From positions 1,103,501-1,167,500 of the forward strand of contig BSQZ01000028.1 in the NCBI GenBank assembly GCA_033239005.1: 64,000 bases of DNA, read 5' to 3'. Position 1 is the first letter of the stretch. Each line of letters opens with the position of its first letter. The notes beneath the pieces are model-generated. The model had not been told where the DNA came from. It saw only the letters and a program-made list of their open reading frames with translations, and did not search any database. Made by a program: the position numbers and the translations under genes. Below, piece after piece: positions 1 to 13,000 of the stretch. Source of the stretch: Lamellibrachia satsuma. Taxonomy: Eukaryota; Annelida; Polychaeta; Sabellida; Siboglinidae.

Positions 1-719
1 GTGTTCGTACCATATGAAGAAACTTCTGTGGACATTTGACGTAGATTATGTAACCCGGAACAGTTGTAGAAAACATGCATAGTGTTGCTGATAGTTGTAC
101 GGAGCTACGACCTGCTATTGTTATGAGTTGTGTAATCTACATCAAACATCCACATAGGTTTCTTCATAACCCCCGAGGGAATTTTTTTATTTGTTGTCTC
201 CCTGTGTCAGTCATAATGGCCTCCTTGATCACCTTGCAAAGTTTCATGTGGATCAGCCACAAATGTGGCCGTGCATAGATAGCAACAGACAGACAAACAG
301 ACGGTTTGTTTTATAGATTAGATAGTACAGCTGTTATCTTGCATATGTCATGCATAATGACCATATAATTCATTTGAAATATGTTTTCTTATACAAATTT
401 ACCTGTCTAGTTGTGATGTATATTCACTGCAATTTTAAAACCCGAAAACATTTAAAAAAGCAAAAAAATATGTACCTAAAAACAATGTTGTTGTTGTAAT
501 CATTTGCAATTTTCAGAAGACATAGATTCTGGTCACAACATTCTTTACTTGCATTTTTCTGAAGAGAAATTTGATGATGTATATATTATCAAAATACCAG
601 AATTTCATCTGAGTTATGGATATTGTTTTTAGACAATAAAAAATATGGAGACTCCATAAAAAATGTGAAGGTTTGACATGAATTAATTGTATTTATTATT
701 TTGTACTGCTATACTTGGG

Positions 720-1030
720 GTAAATGACCAGGGGCTAAATAACCAGGTGGGGGGGGGGTAAATGGACAGAGGATAAATGACCAAGCAATAAGTGGCAGGG
801 TAAGTGACCAGGGGGTAAGTGACCAGGATGTAAATGTCCAGGGAGATTAATGACCGGATGGGGTAAATGTAGTGGAGGTAAATGACTGGAGGGGGTAAGT
901 TGCAGAGTGTAAGTGACTGGGGACGGGTAAATGATCAGGAGGGGTAAATGACTCAGAGGATAAGTTCCTGAGCATTAATTACCAGGGGTAAATGACCAGA
1001 GGTTGTAGATGACTGGGGGTAAGTGACCTA
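720..1030. repeat. degenerate minisatellite (GGTAAATGACCAG-like)
   Basis: Diverged tandem copies of a unit like GGGGTAAATGACCAG of roughly 13-20 bases, just upstream of the first SNX25 exon found here. Bases 1-719 show no exon, RNA gene or repeat that I can support. Confidence 0.7.
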
Positions 1031-1070
1031 GCCCCTGCATTCAGGTGTCATATCTGTCATGTGTTCGTAG

Positions 1071-4000
1071 GTGTTTGCACTGTCGGTGATCGTCGACATG
1101 GCAGAATCTCGCAACCACTTGATGACGTACCTGCGTAAGACTGATGATGACGCCCTACTGAGGTGTGTGTCCCTCGTTAGCTACTTCCCAACACTGTCAC
1201 CTGTCCAAATGACACGGGACAACATTTGAGTACCAATGATTCGGTGTTCCTAGTTTTGCTCATATTCAAATAAAAATTTGAACAAATTCATGTGCTCGTT
1301 TTTAGCAAATCAGATAGGTAGATTTATATTTTTGAAAAATGTTCAATTACCGACAGAAAAAATTTTTTTTTTAAAGAGAAATCGGCTCCTGTGAGACAAG
1401 CCCTGATGTACAGTACTTAATTTTGTACAATTGTTCTCAATGTCATTCATGTTTTCTATGATTGCTCAAAGTTACGTAATCTTCGTCAAATATGTATTAA
1501 CGTGAAGGTATTTTATTTGGCTAAAAGTCGCTTTTTCAAACAGAACTTACTTAGAACTTGCAGCAGGTAGCATTTTAACAGGGCATTGACATATGAAATT
1601 TCGAACATAAAGTGTTTGCATTGTGTTTGGATATATTAAATGTTTGTCACTTATTTTATTGATTGAATGACAAATATGGTTGGTAAAGATATTTTCAAGT
1701 AAATCTTTGTAATAAATGAATGCCACTCTCACATTGCCACATCAGCTGCGAGTAAACAAAATGAAACATTTACCTATCCAGTCCAGTTTCTCGGTGTTAT
1801 TATTTGCCACGCACGAGAACATGTCACACGACTACATTTTGTTAATTTTTATTCTGTGGCAGGTTTTGGATGGCGGTTGAAACCATAAAACAAGCAGCAG
1901 AGGTTTGTAATAACTATTGATTTACATCAACACAATTCATGTCATCCAGCCAAGTGGCACTAACTTTTTTTATAGTTGTTTCATTAGGTTATCTGAATAG
2001 TCCCATTGGATGAGATTTTTTTCTGCTTTCATGAAATATATGTACACCCTTGATGGCTGCATTCACTGTAGTCCTGACAGCACTGCCTTTTTGTCGTTTA
2101 ATTCACCTAAAGAACGTTTTGTTAGGAAAGTTTCAAATAAGGATCTCTGAAGAAATTTTTTAAGATTCTTTGTAGCAGTGCCACAGAATATTGTTATGAT
2201 AGCCACATTAAAATTAATTCAATTTGTAAACAAATTTGTAAAAACAACAGGAGGGGCTATAGCATTCAGATCACTGTGGATTATATTTTGGTATTCACAT
2301 TTGCTGTGGGATTATGCCCAGTAAATTCTCGTCTTGATCAAGGCCAGGGAAGAAAGCACAATATTAATCAGGTGCTATGACTATATATGTTTTAAATATT
2401 TGTGTCTAGATTGTGACAGAATAGTTATTCGTATGACAGAAATGTTGGCGGCAGTTGGCAACAGAAGCCTTTGAAACATTTGTTGCACCACAAAACAGCA
2501 TTGGTCGACAGAAGTTGTCTCGGAGTACCATCCATGCCATGGGGGCATTCTTAACAGGCGATGTGGTAAGAATGTTTCTAGGTGGGTAACTGTAAAAATT
2601 TGTGCTATTTTTTCTGTTCCTGAAATAATCCATTAAAAATCACAGCTGAAATTGCAGAGAGAATTTCATGTGTATTCTATATATTACTGTAGAAATATAA
2701 ACTGATGGATGTATGATTTTTATAACTTTAAGGTAAAGTCAACGTGTCGATGTTGGCAAACATATTTTGCCATCTAGTGTATGAATTTGCTTACATTTGA
2801 TGTCAACTCAGAACACCAGGGGGCAGCATCTATCTATAATTGTTTGATAAATTTCTGTAGCCATAGGATTTTAATAACCTTCTGTGCCATGTTACTTCAG
2901 AATTATTCCTTTTAGTCTGTGTGATAAAATATTATCCAGTATTGCTCGATTTTTTATCAGAGCTTATTAAAATTATTCAGCTGTATATTGTTTTTCTGCT
3001 ACCAGGATTTCATTAAATTGTAACGTCGAAATATTTTAATGCCAATGCTTCAGGGTCCTGATGCATTCTGGGAGGCACAGGAGCAAATGTACCACATTCT
3101 CGAGGAGCAGTATTACCCATCATTCATCCTCAGTGACACGTACCACCGGTATATCAGTCAGAGGAACGAAGACAGAGAACTGGCAGAAGTGGACAGCGGT
3201 AATGGGAAAATGTTCTTGTACATTTTCGTAAGTTCAGTTAAACATCCTTCCTCAATACAGTTTTTTCACTTGTTTAATTTTGGAATCATTTCACTAAAAA
3301 TCAAACCTATCTATTATCCACTATGACATGACATGCTAGCTCACTTGTGCAAATGTGTTATGTAGTTTTGATGAAATCATCGGATGAACTATTTATTATT
3401 ATTTTTAACTATAGGCACAGTAAAAAATCAGCAAAAAGGGCAAAAGTGGTTCTGTCTCTATATTCTATGACAAAGCCACTTTAGCCATTTACAAACAAGA
3501 GTTTAAAATAATTTAGTAGTATGTTTGATGATTTCATCGAAACTAAATACAGAATTTACACAAATGAGAGAATGCTGAATACTTTTGATATTTTGCAGAA
3601 TGATTTTTAGTAGAGATGAGCAAAAAATATAATTTAGCTGATTTCTACTTTCCTCTTTTCACAGGTTCCTCGTTGCAGGAGACGAGGGTGGCAGGGTTGG
3701 AGGGTATAGGGTGTGGACTGAGTGGTGGTGAGCGAGTCACAGAAAGGGCGACAGACGTTGGGGAATGTTTGCCAGGTGATGTGGAAGGAATGGATGATGA
3801 CGGCCCCACTGATGTTGCGCACTACTCAATCTACGCACTGCAGAAGCTACAGCAACTGAATGAGAAGTTGGGTCACAAACACGATGCTCTGAAAGCACTG
3901 ACAGCATCAGGTCAACAGAACCACAAGGTATATATATCATTCGCCAACCCCAGTCTGTGATGCGTCAAAGTGTTAAACCTTGGATATAGCTTAGTGCTTT

Positions 4001-7000
4001 TCAGTTTCATTACAGTTCACGACTCTATTAGCCGCGTATAAAATGTGACTAACTCGTTGACTGATGCAAGTTAATGGTTCGGCATCAGTATTGTTAAGAG
4101 CTGTGCTGTTCTGATTAATCAAATTTGTCAACGATTGATTGACTCATGCTTCAGATCAAGGAATCGATCGCATTCTTGTGTGATCAGTCATTTTCCATTA
4201 TATTTATTCTGCATTTCATTCCCTGTAATTCTATGATTTATCTGCCTGAGATCATGACAGGATAATGTGTACAAACATGACAGGAAGAGAGAAGGCTTCT
4301 GATTGGCTATTCCGCCCCATTCTCCCAGTTACTGGCCAATGAAAGCGTTCATGTTATTAACTCTGTTGCTAATGGCGTCAACGAAGTCGGGGTAGAAAGA
4401 AAGGACTGAAGTCACTTTCTTGAATCCGGTCACTGGTTCATAAGGTAGCAGGGAACAAACAACATAATGAAAAAGAAAGAATTGGACATGGGTCTGCATG
4501 ATGCAGCATCACTGTTAATTGGCTTGGTGCTGTGAGCAAGTGAACCACGCATGTCTATGTACATACCTCGACATGGTGAAACTGCAAAAAGCAAACTGTT
4601 TTGCTTCTCTTTCATTGATATATTATTACTGCAGAAATACTAATAGAAACAGTTATATAAATATATCATATATATATTGATTAATTTCTATCATTGATCA
4701 TTGATCGTTTAGATAAACCAGTGATCAATCATGAAAATTTTACCAGTTCCCAACACTATAGTTAAGAGTACTCATGATTTCAAATCTATGTCAGTAGAAC
4801 GTTTTATGGCATATTATTAGATGACATTTTGACGTTTTAGAAATAGTTAAAAGTTATGTACATATCATTTGGTCAGATGTTGAAGCTACAAGCGGACATA
4901 CGAGCTGAGATTGAGGCATTGCAGATGGCACGCAGACAGCTCGAGTTTCACATCGAACGTACTGAACTATGGATGGAGAACGTCGGTCAGTGGCAGGCAC
5001 AGATCTACAACTCTGAGGTTGGCACCTGTCACCTGAAGTCAAGGTCATGTTGTTTGGTCCAAGGTCATGTCGTTGCAGTCAAGGTCATGACATCACAAAT
5101 TTGTCACATTGAGTGATTAAGACAGCTGCTCTGCATATATTAAAAAAATATTTTAAATACAGTTTGACAGAAAAATATTTATTACAAGAAATAAATGTAT
5201 TACCAGAAAAAGGATCAACCAATACTTATAAATGCCTATCATAAAGGTAATTAAGAAAAAATTTACCTTTTGAAGTATTTCATTTAATACATTTACAGGA
5301 AAACAGAAAATATGTGAAAACATGATACTCTAATCTCTGGCATTGGGTATTAATCAGTCTTTGTTTGTTCATTCATTAATACAGAAGTAAAACAGACGGC
5401 ATCTGTTCCTTAAAACTGCTTCCTCAACTGATTTAGCAAATCCGGTTCATTGGTGTCCAAATATGTAGTGTGTGAATAGTTTATGTAACAACCGCAGTCG
5501 ATTTAAAAAAAAAATGCATATTTTTGGTCAAATCATTAAAATAATTAATTTTAGTCATTTGATCTGGTAAAATAGTGAATATCCAAAATAGTAAACACTG
5601 TGTGGGTCAGTGCTAATCATGGGCGTGACTTCCATCCTCTCGCCGATCACATGACAAAGTTTTGAAATTTCACCAAGGAAGAAAATCGTGATTTTTCAGC
5701 AATTCTATTTTTACTTCAGTTAATGCTTGAACAAATAACTAATTTAATAGTTTGTCTGATGATTTCACAAAAACTGCATACAAAAGTTGCACAAACGAGC
5801 TAGCATGTCAGAGTGGATACTAGGTAGGTTTGTATTTTTGCAAAATTTATTTGAAATGACACTAGCAAAAAAATCGAATTGATTAAACTTTTCACACACT
5901 TCGTATTTGAACATCGATGGACCTGATTCACGATGGGCTTAATTAATTGAGGTGGGAGTTTTAAAGAATTTTTTTCAAAGCGTGAAGAAGCAGTAACATA
6001 TGAAATCTGCTGTGGTAATGTTACAGGTGGTAGAGGAAGAAGACAAGATGGTCGCCTACTTCGTGATTGTCGTGCACCTGCACAGTGCTGCCACTTGTCA
6101 TACCATAATGCACCAGGATGACACGTATGGCTGGGTTGTCTCTCGGACGCTTGCACAATTTCATGAACTGCACCGTAAACTAATTCCTGTGAGTTGCAAA
6201 GACTCTGAATTAGACAAATATATGCTAGGTTTTTAAGTTGAAATCCATATTTTTTACTTGAAATCTTGTATAAAGCCATGTTGATCCATGTAACATTTTC
6301 ATTAGTTAATCAACCTATACCATTCCTAAAAAATTTGTTTCACAAATCTCAACAACATCAAAACTATTTGTGCTTCAAGTGCCATAAGTTTGTCATTTGA
6401 TTTATTAGTTGTCTGATGAATACAAGAATTGTGAATGTAGCACATATCTGATTTGTGTTTTGTCAGATAAAGCCCTCATTGAAGAAGCAGCAGCCACCAA
6501 AAGACAAGTCCCGAAAGAAGTCACCAGATGGCGCCTTTCTGGACAAGGCAAAGGAGAGTCTGAACAACTATCTGGTGGTCAGTGGCCGGCGGCAGAGCTT
6601 CGTTTTCCTTCCTTCTAATGCGGTCAATCCCTGAGAAACACAACTGTTGTTTGGGAAATAAAGACCATAGATTGGTTGAAACAACATAGATATGACAATG
6701 CATTTACCATTGATTAAAACTAACAAAAAAACTCCATTATCATATATTGATCTTCTATTGGTGCATATATGTTACTACAGGTACTCACACTTCGTATATG
6801 TTACTACAGGTACTCACACTTCATATATGTTACTACAGGTACTCACACTTCATATATGTTACTACAGGTACTCACACTTCATATATGTTACTACAGGTAC
6901 TCACACTTCATATATGTTACTACAGGCACTCACACTTCATATATGTTACTACAGGTACTCACACTTCATATATGTTACTACAGGTACTCACACTTCATAT

Positions 7001-10000
7001 ATGTTACTACAGGTACTCACACTTCATATATGTTACTCACAGGTACTCACACTTCATATATGTTACTACAGGTACTCACACTTCATATATGTTACTCACA
7101 GGTACTCACACATACCTGTAGTAACATCATATATACTCACACTTCATATATGTTACTACAGGTACTCACACTTTATATATGTTACTACAGGTACTCACAC
7201 TTCATATATGTTACTACAGGTACTCGCATTTCGTATATGTTACTACAGGTACTCACATTTCATATATGTTACCACAAATACTCACACTTCATCTGCCAGG
7301 TAATGTATTCATAATGCTAAAGTGTTGTGTGTGTACTGTATAATCACGTGACTGCAGTGCTGCATATGTACTATGTAATCACTTGACTGCAGTGCTGCAT
7401 ATGTACTGTGTAATCACATAACTGCAGTGCTATGTATATACTGGATAACCACAATACTGCAGTGCAGTGTATACAGTGTAATCACATGACTGCAGTACTG
7501 TGTATGTACTGTCAAATCACACAACTGCAGTGCTGTGTTTGTACTGTGTAACCACATGACTGCAGTGCTGTGTAGGTGCTGCATAATCACATAACTGCAG
7601 TGCTGCATATGTACTATTTAATCACTTGACTGCAGTGCTGTGTATGTGTTGTGTAACCACATGACTGCAGTGCTCTTCAGGTACTGTATAACCACATGAA
7701 TGCAGTGCTGTTCATGTACTGTGTAACCACATGAATGCAGTGCTGTATGCTGTGCTGTAGGAAGTGATGCAGGATGAGAGATTGGCCCAGAGCGAGATCC
7801 TCTTCACGTTCTTCAGTCCCAGTCCAGAGCATCTGAAGCAGTCAGAACCTACCAAGGCAGGGAGAGGAACCCGCTTCTCCCTGGCAACGCTCCTCAGTAG
7901 GTAAGTCTGGGAAGGGTTAGGGGTGTGGCAAACAGTAGATATCAAGGAGGGATATGTGGATATTAGGGTAGTGGGGTTGTCGGAATGTGGGTGGAATGGA
8001 TCCTTGAAGGAGAGATGCAGCGTTGGTAGAATCTAAATTTGGAGGGCTAAATGTGTAGTTGAGTAATACAGGTAGAAAATAACTTTATTTTACCTTGACT
8101 GTAACTGTTTGTATGTGCGCATTTTTTGGCATTAACAAATTTCTTTTTGTTAATGCCAAAGAAGTATTTGATGATGTATGTGTGCTTGTTTTGTCTGCAG
8201 CTCCAGAAAACAGCCTGATAATGAAGATACAGAGGATGTGATCTTTGGCAGTGATGAATGGTGAGTACAAGTTCTTTAGCTAGACACAGGTCCATTGCAG
8301 AGCTATGCACTGGCACATGCAAACATATACCCAACAGCAGCAGAACTTTTGCATTTATCGTTCTTTTTCGTTTTGAAACATTTTAACTTAAAACTGAACT
8401 GAAAACTGTGTCATGCTAATTTAAAAGTTTTGGTTTGTGATGCTTGTAGTAATAAGGATGAATCGAGCAGCGGTGTTGACGCAACAGTGGAACCCCTCTA
8501 CCAGCTGATTGGAGAGATTTTTGAGTTGCGAGGATTATTCCGTTGGCTTCGACGCACTCTCATGGTGTCTGTACAAGTCACATATGGCCGCTCCATAAAC
8601 AGGTGAATCGTTTTAAGCGCACTTATTGTTTCGCTAATACAAATGTATTGGAATAAAAAACACACTAGCAAAAGTAGTGTTATTATACAGGTGTGAAACA
8701 TGGAATATAGACTAAAGTGACAAATTGAATATGGACGCATTCGTATTCACTATTCAAGGGCGTTGGGGCAGCTGACATGTCAGTTGATTCTTTCATTGTT
8801 TCCTTATAACATGCTAGGAAATATTGAACTGAACACCACAAATAATCACCCGGCACTAATTTTGTCATATTTTGTGAATACATCCTTCAAAAAAACAAGT
8901 CCTTTGGGAAATCCTCTTGATTTCTTGGAAATGCTAATGATGTTTCCATAGTAACAGTTGCGTGTGCTAATGATGTTTCCATAGTAACAATTGCGTGTGC
9001 TTCAAGTTGGGTGCACTTGGAACCAGCATAAATTTGTTTGCCGTGAACGCAGAACATACATTGCAGTACGATTCCTACCTAAGTTAACTTCTTCTTAATT
9101 TGTGGTTAAGTTAGGTTATTCTGCTGTTGACGCTGGTAGCTGTGACCTGGTGACCCCACCCATGACCCCGCCTTATAACAGGCCAATCAAATGATCTTGT
9201 GCATGTGTAAATAACTAATCTCGTGCCCTGACACTGGGCTGGCGTAATCTGATTGATAACCGACAACACGTTACAAATGCAGGTTCAAGGGCTTCTGTGG
9301 TGGTAAAATTAGGGGGACATGTCAATATTGGAAATGGCCTTCATGTTTTGTCAACAATACATAAAACGCCAGTAAAAAACTCACATTTCAAGCATGATAT
9401 GCATATCTATTGATATTTCTGTTATCACTAACAACCATGAAACGTTACCTGATTCAATGTTTTATAAGAACTACAACACTTGCGATGAAATGCGGAATAT
9501 GAAATGAACGTATCCATTAGCAAAATCACATGGGGTTCTGGAATGAATGGTAGAGGGGTTGTCTCAAAAATGTTGTGTATTTTTTGGCTGTCATTACAAA
9601 TTCTGCTAAAATCTTCCTGGTGCTGAAACTAATTCATGTTAGCCAAAATCGCTTGTGGGATCATCAGTGACATTATCATACTTATATGTATGTCATTTAT
9701 TTGTTTGGGGGTTTTCTAAAAATTATATAAGATGGCATTTTGTGGGTGTTTTTCATATTTACCAAAAAAATTTTAAAATCACGAAACGTCACCAAATAAT
9801 TAAGTTTGATTCATCTGGGGTATTATTTAGTATTTTCAACTACAATTTGTGAAGAAATGGTTGGTTAATCTTGAAAAGGTTTACAGAAATTACTAAATTC
9901 AAACTCCCCAAGTCCAAGTCAAGTCTCGAGTCATCTCTCCGAATTCCAAGTAAAGTCTATTCACTAGCATCCACCGTTCAAGTCATAAGTCAAGTCAAAT

Positions 10001-13000
10001 TGAAACACATGACGATTGCACTTTATATCAAGTGAAATATCAATAATAAACAAGTCACTTTATTACCTATATTATTTATTACAATTATTATTAACACGAT
10101 GCATATAAAATGCATACTTACTCGTAATATCAACAATCTAGGTTGCAGTCATTGTCATGGTGATGAAATGGTGTTAGTTACAAAATTATAATGATAGTAA
10201 AATTAAGACAAAGTTCTAATGATCATTGTGATCATATTATGAATATTTTATAACACTTAAATCTGAACTTTGTCTCTTGTCATCAAACATGACTAAGGAA
10301 ATATCATAGTTCATACAGCTAACAAATGGTTTGTCCAGTTATATTTCCGATAGGCAACACTCACTTTGTTATCACTATCAGACAGCAGATCAGAGTGATT
10401 AGTGATTAGTGATTACACTTCAGAAAGGTCAGATCCAAGAGCATTGCATCTCCACTGCGAGCTTGTTGTGGATGCCTGAATTTTGTTGGCAAGTCACAAA
10501 CTGGTAGTTTTAGTCAAGTCACAAGTCATTGACCTGTAAGTCAAGTCAAGTCTCAAGTCAGTGACCTCCAAGTCAAGTCTTGAGTCATCTATCTGAATGT
10601 CAAGTCAAGTCAAAATGTGCGACTCGAGTCTGACTTGAATTAGCCTCTGTGACAACAAGTCAACAAAATACATCACAAGTTACACAGTCACCTACCACAG
10701 GCAAACAGTAGGTTTAGCTCAGGTGTACACAGTAGGTTTGGCTCAGGTGTACACAGTAGGTTTAGCTCAGGTGTACACAATAGGTTTAGCTCAGGTGTAC
10801 ACAATAGGTTTAGCTCAGGTGTACACAATAGGTTTAGCTCAGGTGTACACAATAGGTTTAGCTCAGGTGTACACAATAGGTTTAGCTCAAGTGTACACAA
10901 TAGCACACATATCCCCAAAGACACAAAATAAATGTTATCAATGCTCTTTGATTTTCAATAATATATCCACAATGTTCTTAATGAGAGGATCATGAAGAGA
11001 GATGTGGCAGGAGTGGGAGTGGAGAATGAGAACAAGGGATGGGGAGTGGAGAACGAGAGCAAGAGATGGGGGAGTGGGGAATGAGAACAAGGGATGGGGA
11101 GTGGAGAATGAGAACAAGGGATGGGGGAGTGGAGAATGAGAACAAGAGATGGGGAGTGGGGAATGAGAACAAGGGATGGGGAGTGGAGAATGAGAACAAG
11201 GGATGGGGGAGTGGAGAATGAGAACAAGGGATGGGGGAGTGGAGAATGAGAACAAGGGATGGGGGAGTGGAGAATGAGAACAAGGGATGGGGGAGTGGAG
11301 AATGAGAACAAGAGATGGGGGAGTGGAGAATGAGAACAAGGGATGGGGGAGTGGAGAATGAGAGCAAGGGATGGGGAGTGGAGAACGAGAGCAAGAGATT
11401 GGGGAGTGGAGAATGAGAACAAGGGATGGGGAGTGGAGAACGAGAGCAAGAGATGGGGGAGTGGAGAACGAGAGCAAGAGATGGGGGTGGAGAACGAGAG
11501 CAAGAGATGGGGGAGTGGAGAACGAGAGCAAGAGATGGGGGAGTGGAGAATGAGAGCAAGGGATGGGGAGTGGAGAATGAGAACAAGGGATGGGGAGTGG
11601 AGAATGAGAACAAGGGATAGGGGAGTGGAGAAGGGTAGCGGTGTTGGCAGTGAAGATGATTCGACAGAAGATTAAAAAACAAACATCAATATCAGTATAA
11701 GTGCCAACCTCACCTCAAGCTTTAGGGACAATCTGCATTTTTGTATTGTAATGCTATAATATTGAAACATCTAAAAATATTTGTTAACCAAAAATTGGAT
11801 ACTTCTTTTCTGTTGCTTATAACGTTCTCCCTACATGTAATCTGATGGGTGTAAAAGCGTACTGGTTAGAACATTGGACTCTCAGTCAAGAGTACCTGGG
11901 TTCGAATCCTATTGCTGCCATTTCATTGCTTGGGCAATGCCATTCGTCCTGCATTGCCACGGTTCACTCAGCTGTATAAATGAATACCTGGTTATAAACA
12001 GCGATGGACATGTGAATGAATAGTCTTTGTGCAGTAATTGGAGTGTGGCTATATACTTCCCAGAGAAGTCGAGTTGGTGTTGCAATGAATAGATCTGCCA
12101 GGGCTGTAGAAATGTAAGTCACTTTGAGCAATCCCGAGGACTGGATACTGTGCTGTATAAGAACGTACATTTACCTTTTTGAATGTCATTAATGACCTTT
12201 GACATTTTTCTGTGCAGACAGTTGCGAGAGACAGTTGATTGGCTGATCTCGGAACCAATGCTTATCTACTACACTCATCAGTTGCGGGACTTGTTCTGGG
12301 AGGAAGGCAAACTGCGTCCCACATCCCCCCAGCTCTCTCCACAGCACAAGATCCGTGTGAGACTGCTCGCCAAACAGAAACTGCTACACAACATTCCAGG
12401 TGTGGAAATGACACGCATACATCATCGTGCATCATCATGTCTGTTGATGATGCACAAAGACAGGTGTCCTAGCTAGGCTGCTAGACCATCAAGGATTGTA
12501 TTTCTATGTTACAACCTCTGTTTTTTTCCATTCGATCTTTCCTGTTGTTTCTAGATGTTCGAGTTATCATTTTCATCATTTGGCCTAGAAATTCTGCTTG
12601 TCTTCTCATTGTCTTCATTTTACTGTTTGCTGTTTTAAGAATTGTTTCATTACTTTTCTTTTCTGGCTGTGATTCTCTGAGCCAGCATCCTAACCTTTTT
12701 CTCCCCGCGTACCCCATCTCCTGAAGCGATCGATCGGGTACACCATCCTAATGACATAGAATTATAGACGAAACAGCATTCAACACTGATTTCAGTGATA
12801 ATGTTACTGAATACAAAACTGTACCCCAAATGGATAAGATAAGAAAACATCTCTATGTGACAGCTGAGTTTACCTGGTCAAAACCAGGGGAACAGTTTTG
12901 GATGAGACCCAGAGGTCGTCCATCATATACAAGTTGGGCACGAAAGTTTCTATGCAGAACATTGGTGACTCCTTGTTTGCCGAGATATGTAGATGGGAAC

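Noticed and set aside
6765..7290. CRISPR-like array
   Set aside because: Units are contiguous without unique spacers and the genome is eukaryotic.
6692..7314. Three overlapping long forward frames with SHFIYVTTGTHT-type repeats
   Set aside because: They are frames of a 29-bp minisatellite in an SNX25 intron; all three frames are open for arithmetic reasons.
10938..11682. Long Ser/Pro/His minus-strand and Gly/Glu plus-strand frames
   Set aside because: Products of the 27/28-bp minisatellite; no start context, no homology, inside an intron.
11845..11920. tRNA gene
   Set aside because: B box is good but no acceptor stem closes and the sequence continues into a SINE body shared with 47957-48292.
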